Source of the DNA: Cupriavidus sp. WGlv3
GTDB taxonomy: Bacteria; Pseudomonadota; Gammaproteobacteria; Burkholderiales; Burkholderiaceae
Assembly (NCBI RefSeq): GCF_023952475.1
Contig: NZ_JALHRX010000017.1
Coordinates: 62,001 to 126,000 of the forward strand
DNA length: 64,000 bases
Direction: 5' to 3'
Shown here: positions 43,310 through 52,526 of the stretch, in pieces
Numbering within the stretch: position 1 is the stretch's first letter
Layout of the letters: every line of letters starts with the position of its first letter
Made by a program: the position numbers and the translations under genes
Notes under the pieces: model-generated
The model's input: only the letters and a program-made list of their open reading frames with translations
What the model was told of the DNA's origin: nothing
The model's database searches: none

Positions 43310-43831
43310 ATGGAATTCCTCAGCACGATTAAGAACCTCATCCCCGACTACGCCAAGGACATCCGCCTGAACGTGGACGGCACCATCGCCCGTTCCTCGC
43401 TGGAAGGCAACGATGCGGTCGGCGTGGCGCTGGCGGCGGCATTCGCGGCGCAGAGCAAGGTGCTGGTGGATGCCATCCGCAATGCCGGCGTGCTGTCACC
43501 CGAGGAAACCAACGGCGCGCTGACCGCGGCCGCGCTGATGGGCATGAACAACACCTGGTACCCGTACGTCGAAATGGCCGACGATCCGGACCTGGCCAGC
43601 CAGCCGGCCGGATTGCGCATGAACGCCTACGCCACCCATGGCGGCGTGGACAAGCGCCGCTTCGAGATGTACGCGCTGGCCGCATCGATCGTGGGCAAGT
43701 GCCACTTCTGCGTGAAGTCGCACTACCAGCTGCTGAAGAACGAACAGGGCATGACCGCGCAGCAGCTGCGCGACGTCGGCCGCATTGCCGCGGTGATCGT
43801 GGCCGCGGCCAACGTCATTGCGGCCCAGTAA
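43310..43831 (+). CDS. ahpD: AhpD, alkylhydroperoxidase / AhpC-reducing protein
   Basis: A 173-aa AhpD with the redox motif KCHFCVKSH: Cys131 and Cys134, with the His that completes the proton relay two residues after K-S. It passes electrons to AhpC. The ribosome site AGGAG is 7 nt before the ATG. The last three codons plus stop (GCG GCC CAG TAA) form the first unit of the tandem repeat that follows. Confidence 0.95.
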   Translation: MEFLSTIKNLIPDYAKDIRLNVDGTIARSSLEGNDAVGVALAAAFAAQSKVLVDAIRNAGVLSPEETNGALTAAALMGMNNTWYPYVEMADDPDLASQPAGLRMNAYATHGGVDKRRFEMYALAASIVGKCHFCVKSHYQLLKNEQGMTAQQLRDVGRIAAVIVAAANVIAAQ

Positions 43832-43915
43832 GCGGCCCAGTAAGCGGCCCAGTAAGCGTCCCATTAAGCGGCCCAGTAAGCGGCCCAGTAAGCGTCCCAT
43901 TAAGCGGCCCACTAA
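43820..43915 (+). repeat. Eight-copy 12-bp tandem repeat spanning the ahpD stop codon
   Basis: Unit GCGGCCCAGTAA. Copy 1 is the end of ahpD (Ala-Ala-Gln-stop). Copies 2, 3, 5 and 6 are identical; copies 4 and 7 read GCGTCCCATTAA, and copy 8 is GCGGCCCACTAA. Copies 2-4 and 5-7 form a 36-bp higher-order repeat. Every copy has an in-frame TAA. Confidence 0.97.
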
Positions 43916-43971
43916 GGCATCCGCGCGCCCCCGCACCCTCCCTGGCGGCCCGGCAATGGGCGCCGTAGCAC

Positions 43972-44009
43972 AACAGCCGGCAGCTTCCCATCGGAACTTG
44001 CCGGCTGTT
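43972..44009. repeat. Strong hairpin between ahpD and the GNAT gene
   Basis: AACAGCCGGCA (43972-43982) and TGCCGGCTGTT (43999-44009): perfect 11-bp arms, loop of 16 nt, no T-run. It could be a transcript 3' end or a protein-binding site. Confidence 0.8.
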
Positions 44010-44060
44010 CCCATCCTGCAACCGTCATGGCCTGGTCCTGCGCGGGCGCGGCGATCCGCC

Positions 44061-44066
44061 TACAAT
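44061..44066 (+). promoter_or_regulatory. -10 box of the GNAT gene
   Basis: TACAAT at 44061-44066, 31 bp before the ATG at 44097. There is no clear -35. The same TACAAT word precedes serB (52454-52459) and hpnD (35862-35867). Confidence 0.45.
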
Positions 44067-44096
44067 CCAGGCAGGAACCGCTCTTTCAGCCCTGCC

Positions 44097-44669
44097 ATGA
44101 CCCTGCCTTCGCCGACTTCCCCCCGCTTCCACTACCGCCTGGCGGCGGTGCATGACTGGGGCGATATCGCCGCCGTCACGCAACAGGCCTACGGGCAATA
44201 TGAACTGGCCATCATGGAAGATTGCCGCGCCTCGTTCCAGCGCGGCATGCAGGCCGTGCTGGCGACCAGCCACCCGGACATGGAATGGTGGGTGGCGGAG
44301 ACCGATCACGGCATCATGGGCGCGGTGCTGTTCTGCCACCCGGGCGCGACACTGCCGGCGCTGGACGGCAGCACCATCACCTTGACCCAGCCCGAGGCGC
44401 GGCTGCTGTCGGTCAGCCCGCAGGCGCGCGGCCTGGGGTTGGGGCGCACGCTGATGCAGATCTGCATCCAGCGCGCGCGCGATATCGGGGCGTCGACGCT
44501 GGTGGTGCGCACCATGCCGGAAATGGCGTCGGCCAACCGGCTGTGCCAGCAGATGGGTTTCACCAAGCGCACCGAGGCCGGCGCGCGCAGCGGCGCGATG
44601 GCGCGGCTGATCGACTACACCTACGCCATCCCGCCCGAAGACCCGGCGCCCGACGCGCCGCGCCCCTGA
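44097..44669 (+). CDS. GNAT-family N-acetyltransferase
   Basis: A 190-aa protein with the GNAT acetyl-CoA motif A in LLSVSPQARGLGLGRTLMQICIQRARD (Q-x-x-G-x-G at about residue 107) and the motif B stretch ending ANRLCQQMGFTKR. The substrate cannot be predicted. The start at 44097 lies 31 bp after a TACAAT box; a longer frame upstream translates the ahpD tandem repeat as Lys-Arg-Pro runs and is not coding. The gene ends 2 bp from the convergent ispF. Confidence 0.88.
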   Translation: MTLPSPTSPRFHYRLAAVHDWGDIAAVTQQAYGQYELAIMEDCRASFQRGMQAVLATSHPDMEWWVAETDHGIMGAVLFCHPGATLPALDGSTITLTQPEARLLSVSPQARGLGLGRTLMQICIQRARDIGASTLVVRTMPEMASANRLCQQMGFTKRTEAGARSGAMARLIDYTYAIPPEDPAPDAPRP

Positions 44670-44671
44670 GC

Positions 44672-45181
44672 TCAGTCCTGCGCGTCCGCCACCGAGGCGC
44701 GCCAGAGCAACACCGCGGCCTGCGCCACGATCCCTTCCTGGCGCCCTTCGAAGCCCAGCTTTTCGTTGGTCTTGGCCTTGACATTGCAGCGCCCGGGCGC
44801 GATCGCCAGGTCGTCGGCCAGGTTGGCCACCATCGCCCCGATATGCGGCGCCAGCTTGGGCGCCTGCGCAATCACCGTGGTGTCGACATTGCCGATCTCA
44901 TAGCCGGCCTCGCGCACGCGGCGCGCCGCCTCGCGCAGCAGCGCGCGGCTGTCGGCGCCGGCGAACTGCGCGTCGGTGTCTGGGAAATGGCGGCCGATAT
45001 CGCCCAGCGCGGCGGCGCCGAAGAGCGCGTCGGTGACCGCGTGCAGCAGCGCATCGGCATCGGAATGGCCCAGCAGGCCACGGTCGTGCGGGATCTCGAC
45101 CCCGCCCAGGATCAGCTTGCGGCCGGGCACCAGCGCGTGGACGTCATAGCCCTGTCCCACCCGGATATCGAAAGGCATCAT
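44672..45181 (-). CDS. ispF: IspF, 2-C-methyl-D-erythritol 2,4-cyclodiphosphate synthase
   Basis: A 169-aa enzyme of the MEP isoprenoid pathway. Metal ligands Asp and His are in GYDVHAL near the N-terminus and a His in GHSDADALLHA. The C-terminal KAKTNEKLGFEGR is the family signature. It cyclises CDP-methylerythritol 2-phosphate. It is translated just after ispD (4 bp gap); the AAAGGAG ribosome site lies inside the end of ispD. Both MM codons are possible starts. Confidence 0.96.
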   Translation of the reverse strand: MMPFDIRVGQGYDVHALVPGRKLILGGVEIPHDRGLLGHSDADALLHAVTDALFGAAALGDIGRHFPDTDAQFAGADSRALLREAARRVREAGYEIGNVDTTVIAQAPKLAPHIGAMVANLADDLAIAPGRCNVKAKTNEKLGFEGRQEGIVAQAAVLLWRASVADAQD

Positions 45182-45185
45182 GCGG

Positions 45186-45926
45186 TCATGCTCCTTTGGT
45201 GTGGTTGCCCAGCAGCACTTCGGCCAGCGCGAAGTCCTCCGGGTAGGTCACCTTGAAATTGCGCAGCGAGCCGTTGACCAGCCGCGGATGCAGGCCCAGG
45301 CGCTCGATCGCGCTGGCCTCGTCGGTCACCACAGCGCCGGCCGCCATGGCGTCCTGCAGCGCCTGGCGCAGCACGCCCAGGCGGAACATCTGCGGCGTCT
45401 GCGCCTGCCACAGCCCTTCGCGCGGCACCGTGGCGCCGATGCGGGCATCGTCCTGGGCGCGCTTCAGCGTATCCGGCACCGGCACCGCCAGGATGCCGCC
45501 GATGGCGGCGTCCGGATCGTCGTCGCCGTCGCTTTCCACCGCGCGCACCAGCGCGTGGACCATCGCCGGAGTCAGGCCCGGGCGCGCGGCATCGTGCACC
45601 AGCACCCAGTCGGCGTCGGTCGCGCCCAGCTGCGCCAGGTGGTGCAGGCCCGCCAGCACCGACGCATGGCGGCTGTCGCCGCCGACAAAGGCGGTATCGA
45701 AGCGCAGCCCGGCAAAAGCGGCCGCGCCGAAGCGCGATTCCAGCGGCATGTCGTCGGGCGCCAGCACCAGCGCGGTGGCGTTGATGGCGTCGCACGCCGA
45801 AAACGCCGCCAGCGCGTACCAGATCATCGGGCGGCCGGCCACGGTCTGGTATTGCTTGGGCACGGCACCGCCGGCGCGGCTGCCGGTACCGGCACAGGGA
45901 ATCAGGGCAAAGCGGCGAGCGGACAC
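45186..45926 (-). CDS. ispD: IspD, 2-C-methyl-D-erythritol 4-phosphate cytidylyltransferase
   Basis: About 246 aa. The CTP-binding start FALIPCAGTGSRAGGAVPKQYQTVAGRPMIWYAL is diagnostic, with VLVHDAARP and the C-terminal NFKVTYPEDFALAE. It makes CDP-methylerythritol, the step before the kinase IspE and then IspF (next gene). No ATG lies close before the conserved start; I use GTG 45926, which leaves only SARR before FALIPCAG. An ATG about 140 bp upstream would add a non-homologous leader. The start is uncertain; the enzyme is not. Confidence 0.93.
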   Translation of the reverse strand: MSARRFALIPCAGTGSRAGGAVPKQYQTVAGRPMIWYALAAFSACDAINATALVLAPDDMPLESRFGAAAFAGLRFDTAFVGGDSRHASVLAGLHHLAQLGATDADWVLVHDAARPGLTPAMVHALVRAVESDGDDDPDAAIGGILAVPVPDTLKRAQDDARIGATVPREGLWQAQTPQMFRLGVLRQALQDAMAAGAVVTDEASAIERLGLHPRLVNGSLRNFKVTYPEDFALAEVLLGNHTKGA

Positions 45927-46034
45927 AGGATCGGCGTGGAGTGAAAAGAAGCGCGGGACTGCCGGCCGGCCCGGCAAGAGGTGGGCGGCAAACGGACGGC
46001 AAACGGGCGGCAGCGGGACAACCGGTGCGCATTC

Positions 46035-46040
46035 TATAAT
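46035..46040 (+). promoter_or_regulatory. -10 box upstream of mfd
   Basis: TATAAT at 46035-46040, a perfect -10 hexamer in a GC-rich setting, 130 bp before the mfd ATG. The -35 is unclear. Confidence 0.45.
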
Positions 46041-46169
46041 ACGGCCCTTGCCGGTCGCCATGCCGCTTCGCCTTAACCGGCAGGGCGCCGCCGGCACCTG
46101 AAGTCCCCGGTTCCGACCCCCGCCCGCAATGCCGGCGGGGCGTCGTCGTTTTGAACGCCCCCTGCCGAC

Positions 46170-49100
46170 ATGCCTGACGCCACGCCCGCCTTTCCCTTTG
46201 TCAACCTGCCGCTGGTCAAGCCGGGGCTGCGCCACAGCGTGGCCGGCCTGCGCGGCTCGGCCGATGCGCTGGCGGTGGCCGCGTACGCGCGCCAGCACCG
46301 GGCGCGCGCGCCGATGCTGGCGGTGGTGTGCTCGCATGCCGTCGATGCGCAGCGCCTGGCCGAGGAAATCCCGTGGTTCGCGCCGGAGCTGCGCGTGCGC
46401 CTGCTGCCCGACTGGGAAACCCTGCCCTACGACAGCTTCTCGCCGCACCAGGACCTGGTCTCCGAGCGTCTGGCGACGCTGCACGACATCCAGACCGGCC
46501 AGTGCGACGTGATGCTGGTGCCTGCCACCACCGCGCTGTACCGGCTCGCGCCGCCGGCCTTCCTGGCCGCCTACACCTTCTTCTTCAAGCAGGGCGAGCG
46601 GCTCGACGAGGCGGCGCTCAAGGCGCAGTTCACGCTGGCGGGCTACGAGCATGTCAGCGCGGTGATGCGGCCGGGCGAATACAGCGTGCGCGGCGGCCTG
46701 ATCGACCTGTACCCGATGGGCTCGGCGCTGCCATACCGCATCGACCTGTTCGGCGACGAGATCGAGACCATCCGCGCCTTCGATCCGGACACGCAGCGCA
46801 GCCTGTATCCGGTCAAGGAAGTGCGGCTGCTGCCCGGGCGCGAGTTCCCGCTCGACGAAGCCGCGCGCACCGCCTTCCGCGGCCGCTGGCGCGAAGTATT
46901 CGAAGGCGACCCCACCAAGTCGCCGATCTACAAGGACATCGGCAACGGCGTGCCGTCGGCCGGCATCGAGTATTACCTGCCGTTGTTCTTCGAGCACAGC
47001 GCCACCGTGTTCGACTACCTGCCCGCCGACACCCAGCTGGTGTTCGCCGGCAACATCGACGAGGCCATCCGCCGCTTCTGGGCCGACACCACCCAGCGCT
47101 ACAACTTCATGCGCCACGACCGCGAGCGCCCGCTGCTGCCGCCCGCGGACCTGTTCCTGTCGGAGGAGCAGTTCTTCGTCGCCGCCAAGCCGATGGCGCG
47201 GCTGGTGCTGCAGGTGGAAGCCGGCGCGGAGCAGCCGGCGTTCTCGGCCATCCTGCCCGACGTCGCGGTCAACCGCCGCGCCGAAGACCCGCTGGTCAAC
47301 CTGGAGTCGCTGCTGCTCGACCAGCAGACCCGCGTGCTGATGTGCGCAGACTCTGCCGGGCGGCGCGAGACGCTGCTGCAGCTCTTTGCCGAAAGCGGCC
47401 TGCGCCCGCATCCGGTCGACGACTTTGCCGCGTTCCTGGCGGGCGACGCGCATTTCTCGATCGCGGTGGCGCCGCTGCAGAGCGGCTTTGCGCTGCCGCA
47501 GGCACGGCTGGCCTTCGTCACCGAAGCCGAGCTCTACGCCGGCACCGCGCGCCGCACCGGGCGCCGCAAGCAGGAGCAGGCTTCCGCCGTCGATTCGATG
47601 GTGCGCGACCTGGCCGAGCTGAAGATCGGCGATCCGGTGGTGCACAGCGAGCACGGCATCGGCCGCTACCAGGGCCTGGTGACGCTCGACATGGGCCAGG
47701 GCGACGAAGAGTTCCTGCACCTGGACTACGACAAGGGCAGCAAGCTCTACGTGCCGGTGCACCAGCTGCACGTGATCTCGCGCTACTCGGGCGCCGATCC
47801 CGATACCGCGCCGCTGCACCACCTCGGCTCCGGGCAGTGGGACAAGGCCAAGCGCAAGGCCGCGCAGCAGATCCGCGACACCGCCGCCGAACTGCTCAAC
47901 CTGTACGCGCGCCGCGCCGCGCGCGAGGGCTTCGCCTTCCCGCTCTCACCGAAGGACTACGAGACCTTCGCCGAGAGCTTCGGCTTCGAGGAAACCCCGG
48001 ACCAGGCCGCCGCGATCGCCGCGGTGATCGCCGACATGACCTCGGGCAAGCCGATGGACCGGCTGGTCTGCGGCGACGTCGGCTTCGGCAAGACCGAGGT
48101 GGCGCTGCGCGCGGCCTTCGTCGCCGTGCTCGGCGGCAAGCAGGTGGCAATGCTGGCGCCGACCACGCTGCTGGCCGAGCAGCATTTCCAGACGCTCTCC
48201 GACCGCTTTGCCGAATGGCCGGTGCGGATCGTCGAGCTGTCGCGCTTCAAGACCAAGAAGGAGATCGACGCCGCCATCAAGCAGATCAACGAGGGCAGCG
48301 TCGACATCGTCATCGGCACCCACAAGATCCTGTCCGACCAGGTCAAGTTCCAGCGCCTGGGCCTGGTCATCATCGACGAGGAACACCGCTTCGGCGTGCG
48401 CCAGAAGGAAGCGCTGAAGACACTGCGCGCCGAGGTCGACATCCTGACGCTGACCGCCACGCCGATCCCGCGCACGCTGGGCATGGCACTGGAAGGCCTG
48501 CGCGACTTTTCGGTGATTGCCACCGCACCGCAGAAGCGGCTGGCGATCAAGACCTTCGTGCGGCGCGAGGAAGACGGCGTGATCCGCGAGGCCATCCTGC
48601 GCGAGCTCAAGCGCGGCGGGCAGATCTACTTCCTGCACAACGAGGTCGAGACCATCGAGAACAAGCGCGCAAAGCTCGCCGAGCTGGTGCCCGAGGCGCG
48701 CATCGCGGTGGCGCACGGCCAGATGCACGAGCGCGAGCTGGAGCGCGTGATGCGCGATTTCGTCTCGCGTCGCGACAACATCCTGCTGTGCACCACCATC
48801 ATCGAGACCGGCATCGACGTGCCGACCGCCAACACCATCCTGATCCACCGCGCCGACAAGTTCGGGCTGGCGCAGCTGCACCAGTTGCGCGGCCGCGTCG
48901 GGCGCTCGCACCACCAGGCCTATGCCTACCTGCTGGTGCATGACGTCGACGGCCTGACCAAGCAGGCGCAGCGCCGGCTCGAGGCGATCCAGCAGATGGA
49001 GGAACTGGGCTCGGGCTTTTACCTGGCCATGCACGACCTGGAAATCCGCGGCGCCGGCGAGGTGCTGGGCGACAAGCAGTCGGGCGAGATCCACGAGATC

Positions 49101-49619
49101 GGCTTCCAGCTCTACACCGACATGCTCAACCATGCGGTCAAGGCGCTGAAGGCCGGCAAGGAGCCCGACCTGATGGCGCCGCTGGCGGCGACCACCGAGA
49201 TCAACCTGGGCACGCCGGCGCTGCTGCCCAACGACTACTGCGCCGACGTGCACGAGCGCCTGTCGCTGTACAAGCGGCTGGCCAATTGCGAGACCCCGGA
49301 GCGCGTCGACGACATCCAGGAAGAGCTGATCGACCGCTTCGGCCGCCTGCCGGCGCAGGCGCAGGCGCTGGTCGAGACCCACCGGCTGCGCATCGCCGCG
49401 GCGCCGCTGGGGGTGCGCAAGATCGACGCCGGCGAAGCCACCATCAGCGTGCAGTTCGTGCCCAACCCGCCGATCGATGCGATGCGCATCATCGACCTGG
49501 TGCAGAAGAACCGCCATATCAAGCTGGCGGGTCAGGACAAGCTGCGCATCGAGGCCAAGATGCCGGACGTGGCGGTGCGTGCGCAGACCATCAAGCATAC
49601 GCTGCGGCAACTGGCGTAG
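46170..49619 (+). CDS. mfd: Mfd, transcription-repair coupling factor
   Basis: An 1149-aa ATP-dependent translocase. The N-terminal UvrB-like part has LLPDWETLPYDSFSPHQDLVSERL. The RNA-polymerase-interacting domain contains KIGDPVVHSEHGIGRYQGL (about 490). The helicase motor has Walker A GDVGFGKTEVALRA (about 637), IIDEEHRFGVRQ (about 737) and TLTATPIPRTL. The TRCF domain closes the protein. It removes stalled RNA polymerase at lesions and recruits UvrA. It is divergent from ispD. Length is normal. Confidence 0.98.
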   Translation: MPDATPAFPFVNLPLVKPGLRHSVAGLRGSADALAVAAYARQHRARAPMLAVVCSHAVDAQRLAEEIPWFAPELRVRLLPDWETLPYDSFSPHQDLVSERLATLHDIQTGQCDVMLVPATTALYRLAPPAFLAAYTFFFKQGERLDEAALKAQFTLAGYEHVSAVMRPGEYSVRGGLIDLYPMGSALPYRIDLFGDEIETIRAFDPDTQRSLYPVKEVRLLPGREFPLDEAARTAFRGRWREVFEGDPTKSPIYKDIGNGVPSAGIEYYLPLFFEHSATVFDYLPADTQLVFAGNIDEAIRRFWADTTQRYNFMRHDRERPLLPPADLFLSEEQFFVAAKPMARLVLQVEAGAEQPAFSAILPDVAVNRRAEDPLVNLESLLLDQQTRVLMCADSAGRRETLLQLFAESGLRPHPVDDFAAFLAGDAHFSIAVAPLQSGFALPQARLAFVTEAELYAGTARRTGRRKQEQASAVDSMVRDLAELKIGDPVVHSEHGIGRYQGLVTLDMGQGDEEFLHLDYDKGSKLYVPVHQLHVISRYSGADPDTAPLHHLGSGQWDKAKRKAAQQIRDTAAELLNLYARRAAREGFAFPLSPKDYETFAESFGFEETPDQAAAIAAVIADMTSGKPMDRLVCGDVGFGKTEVALRAAFVAVLGGKQVAMLAPTTLLAEQHFQTLSDRFAEWPVRIVELSRFKTKKEIDAAIKQINEGSVDIVIGTHKILSDQVKFQRLGLVIIDEEHRFGVRQKEALKTLRAEVDILTLTATPIPRTLGMALEGLRDFSVIATAPQKRLAIKTFVRREEDGVIREAILRELKRGGQIYFLHNEVETIENKRAKLAELVPEARIAVAHGQMHERELERVMRDFVSRRDNILLCTTIIETGIDVPTANTILIHRADKFGLAQLHQLRGRVGRSHHQAYAYLLVHDVDGLTKQAQRRLEAIQQMEELGSGFYLAMHDLEIRGAGEVLGDKQSGEIHEIGFQLYTDMLNHAVKALKAGKEPDLMAPLAATTEINLGTPALLPNDYCADVHERLSLYKRLANCETPERVDDIQEELIDRFGRLPAQAQALVETHRLRIAAAPLGVRKIDAGEATISVQFVPNPPIDAMRIIDLVQKNRHIKLAGQDKLRIEAKMPDVAVRAQTIKHTLRQLA

Positions 49620-49698
49620 GGCCGATGGCGGGCGTGCATGGACGCGGCGCGCGGCCGGGTGTAGCATCGATTCCTTAACAAGTTAGCGATACCGCCCC

Positions 49699-50925
49699 AT
49701 GCCGACCCAAGCCGCCTCCGCCGGACCTTCCCGCCAGCCTGTCCCTGAAACCGCCGCGCGCGGCCGCGCGCTGGAATGGACCCAGCGGCTGGTGGCCTAC
49801 GACACCACCAGCCGCCATTCCAACCTGGGACTGATCGAGTCGGTGCGCGACCATTTCCTGGCCAAGGGGTTGAAGCCGCATCTGAGCTACAACCCGCAAC
49901 GGGACAAGGCCAACCTGTTCGTCACCGTGCCCGCGGCCAACGGCGCCACCAACGGCGGCATCGTGCTGTCCGGCCATACCGACGTGGTGCCGGTGGACGG
50001 CCAGGCCTGGACCACCGACCCGTTCAAGCCGGTGGTGCGCGACGGCAAGCTGTACGGCCGCGGCACCTGCGACATGAAAGGCTTTATCGGCACCAGCCTG
50101 TCGCTGCTGCCGGCCATCCTCGAGGCCCGGCTGCGCGAGCCGGTGCACTACGCGCTGTCGTTCGACGAAGAGATCGGCTGCATGGGCGCGCCCTACCTGC
50201 TGGCCGAACTGCGCGAGCGCGGCGTGACTCCCGGCGGCTGCATCGTCGGCGAACCCACCAGCATGCGCGTGATCGTCGCGCACAAGGGCATCAACGCGTA
50301 CCGATGCTGCGTGCGCGGGCAGGCCGCGCATTCGTCGCTGACGCCCCGCGGCGTCAATGCCATCGAATACGCGGCGCGGCTGATCTGCTTTATCCGCGAC
50401 ATCGCCGACGAGTTCAAGGCCAACGGCCCCTACGACCAGGCCTTCGACGTGCCCTACACCACCGCGCAGACCGGCACCATTCAGGGCGGCATTGCGCTGA
50501 ACACGATCCCGGCGCTGTGCGAGTTCGTGTTCGAGTTCCGCAACCTGCCGGGCGTCGATCCGGAAGCGATCTACGCGCGCATCCAGGCCTATGCCAACGA
50601 CGTGCTGCTGCCGAAGATGCGCGCCGAACATGCCGATGCCGACCTGACGCTGAGCAAGATCGCCGCCGCGCCGTCGCTCGACGTGGCCGAGCAGGAAGCC
50701 ATCACGCAGCTGGTGCGAGCGCTGACCGCGGACCGCGACACCAACAAGGTGGCCTATGGCACCGAGGCCGGGCTGTTCCAGCGCGCGGGCATTCCGGCGG
50801 TGGTATGCGGGCCTGGCGATATCCAGCAGGCGCACAAGCCGGACGAGTTTGTTTCACTGGACCAGCTTGCCGCGTGCGAGGCCTTTCTGCACAAGGTCGT
50901 CGACAGCTTGCGCGTGGCGGCCTGA
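49699..50925 (+). CDS. argE: ArgE, acetylornithine deacetylase
   Basis: A 408-aa M20 metallopeptidase of the ArgE type. Zinc ligands are seen in LSGHTDVVPVDGQAW (His), GRGTCDMKGFIG (Asp) and SFDEEIGCMGAP (Glu). The dimerisation insert has ALTPRGVNAIEYAARL-like residues, and the last ligand is in QQAHKPDEFV. It removes acetate from N-acetylornithine in arginine synthesis. It lies 80 bp after mfd without an evident ribosome site. Its neighbour downstream is also an M20 enzyme but of a different subfamily. Confidence 0.92.
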   Translation: MPTQAASAGPSRQPVPETAARGRALEWTQRLVAYDTTSRHSNLGLIESVRDHFLAKGLKPHLSYNPQRDKANLFVTVPAANGATNGGIVLSGHTDVVPVDGQAWTTDPFKPVVRDGKLYGRGTCDMKGFIGTSLSLLPAILEARLREPVHYALSFDEEIGCMGAPYLLAELRERGVTPGGCIVGEPTSMRVIVAHKGINAYRCCVRGQAAHSSLTPRGVNAIEYAARLICFIRDIADEFKANGPYDQAFDVPYTTAQTGTIQGGIALNTIPALCEFVFEFRNLPGVDPEAIYARIQAYANDVLLPKMRAEHADADLTLSKIAAAPSLDVAEQEAITQLVRALTADRDTNKVAYGTEAGLFQRAGIPAVVCGPGDIQQAHKPDEFVSLDQLAACEAFLHKVVDSLRVAA

Positions 50926-51048
50926 GAGCCCAGTTCTGCCGCGTTGCGTGCCCGCCGAAGGCACGCGGCGCGGCGCACCTCCGGCCAGGCATCCGGCATG
51001 GCCTCAGCACTGCCAGCATCAAACCAACAATAACGAAGGAGATCCTGC

Positions 51049-52428
51049 ATGGCTGCACGTCGCACCGCATCCCGTTCCACCACCCGCTTCGCCCTCGCCG
51101 GCCTGGCGCTCGCCGTCGGCCTGCTTTGCAACACCGCGCAGGCGCAAGCGCCGGCCGTACCCAGCGGCGCCGATGCGCTGCACGCCCAGATCGAGACCCG
51201 CGCCAAGGCTGTCGAAAAACAGCTGATCGCCTGGCGCCGCGATATCCACCAGCATCCGGAACTGGGCAACTACGAGACCCGCACCGCAAAGCTGGTGGCG
51301 GACCACCTGCGCAAGCTCGGCATGGAGGTAAAAACCGGCGTGGCCAGGACCGGCGTGGTCGGCGTGCTCAAGGGCGGCAAGCCCGGCCCGGTGGTGGCGC
51401 TGCGCGCCGACATGGACGCGCTGCCGGTCAAGGAGCGCGTCGACGTGCCGTTCGCGTCGAAGGCCAAGGGCCAGTACCTGGGCAAGGAAGTCGACGTGAT
51501 GCACGCCTGCGGCCATGACACGCACGTGGCAATTCTCATGGCCACGGCCGAGGTGCTGGCCGGCATGAAGGACCAGCTGCCCGGCTCGGTCAAGTTCATC
51601 TTCCAGCCGGCCGAGGAAAGCCCGGCCGACTTCGAGCCCAATGGCTCGAACATGTGGGGCGCCAAGCAGATGGTCGCCGAGGGCGTGCTGGACCACCCCA
51701 AGGTCGACGCGATCTTCGGCCTGCACGTCACCAGCGGCATCGAGTCGGGCAAGCTGGGCTGGCGCAGCGGCGCGTCGATGGCCGCGGCCGACCAGTTCTG
51801 GATCGACGTCAAGGGCCGCCAGACGCACGGCGCGCGGCCGTGGGGCGGGATCGACCCGATCGTGGTGGCGTCGCAGATCGTGATGGGGCTGCAGACCATC
51901 CAGAGCCGCCAGGTCAATGCCATGCTGGAACCGTCGGTGATCACCGTGGGCACCTTTCACGGCGGCAACCGCATGAACATCGTGCCGGAAAAGGTCGAGA
52001 TGATGGGCACCATCCGCACCTATGACGAAGGCATGAAGAAGGACATCCATGCCCGCATGAAGCGCACCACCGAGGCCATTGCCTCCAGCGCCGGGGCCGA
52101 GGCGAATTTCCGCGTGGTCGAGCTATACAACGCCACCATCAACCAGCCGGCGCTGACCGAGAAGATGGCGCCCACGCTGCAGCGCGTGGCCGGCGACGGC
52201 AACTGGATGATCACGCCCAAGGCCACCGCCTCCGAGGACTTTTCGTTCTACCAGGAGAAGGTGCCGGGCTTGTTCTTCAATCTCGGCGTGACGCCCAAGG
52301 GGCAGGACGTGACCAAGGCGCCGTCGAATCACTCGCCGGAGTTCTATGTGGACGAGCCGGCGCTGATCAACGGCGTGCGCGCCCTGTCGAGCCTGACCGT
52401 GGACTACATGGTGATGGCGCAGCGCTGA
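51049..52428 (+). CDS. Exported M20 amidohydrolase (carboxypeptidase/aminoacylase type)
   Basis: A 459-aa protein of the IAA-aminoacid/hippurate hydrolase group. Residues 1-33 are a signal peptide (RFALAGLALAVGLLCNTAQA, in part). Metal and active-site motifs are RADMDALPV, MHACGHDTHVAILM, FQPAEESPAD and the final NHSPEF. It probably cleaves N-acyl amino acids or peptides in the periplasm. The ribosome site AAGGAG lies 8 nt upstream. Unlike the cytosolic M20 genes at 36861 and 49699, this one is secreted. Confidence 0.9.
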   Translation: MAARRTASRSTTRFALAGLALAVGLLCNTAQAQAPAVPSGADALHAQIETRAKAVEKQLIAWRRDIHQHPELGNYETRTAKLVADHLRKLGMEVKTGVARTGVVGVLKGGKPGPVVALRADMDALPVKERVDVPFASKAKGQYLGKEVDVMHACGHDTHVAILMATAEVLAGMKDQLPGSVKFIFQPAEESPADFEPNGSNMWGAKQMVAEGVLDHPKVDAIFGLHVTSGIESGKLGWRSGASMAAADQFWIDVKGRQTHGARPWGGIDPIVVASQIVMGLQTIQSRQVNAMLEPSVITVGTFHGGNRMNIVPEKVEMMGTIRTYDEGMKKDIHARMKRTTEAIASSAGAEANFRVVELYNATINQPALTEKMAPTLQRVAGDGNWMITPKATASEDFSFYQEKVPGLFFNLGVTPKGQDVTKAPSNHSPEFYVDEPALINGVRALSSLTVDYMVMAQR

Positions 52429-52453
52429 TTCGCCCGGGGGCGCGGCGGGGGGC

Positions 52454-52459
52454 TACAAT
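52454..52459 (+). promoter_or_regulatory. -10 box of serB
   Basis: TACAAT, about 68 bp before the chosen serB start. No clear -35 box. Confidence 0.45.
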
Positions 52460-52526
52460 AGCGCTTTTGCCGCGTAGCAGCCCCCGCCTTGCCGACGACC
52501 GCGCAAGCGCCCGATTTTCGCCCGTC

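Noticed and set aside
43818..44669. A 283-codon frame that would give the acetyltransferase an N-terminus of repeated Lys-Arg-Pro units.
   Set aside because: The Lys-Arg-Pro run is the ahpD tandem repeat read out of frame. The acetyltransferase is complete from the ATG at 44097, with a -10 box before it.
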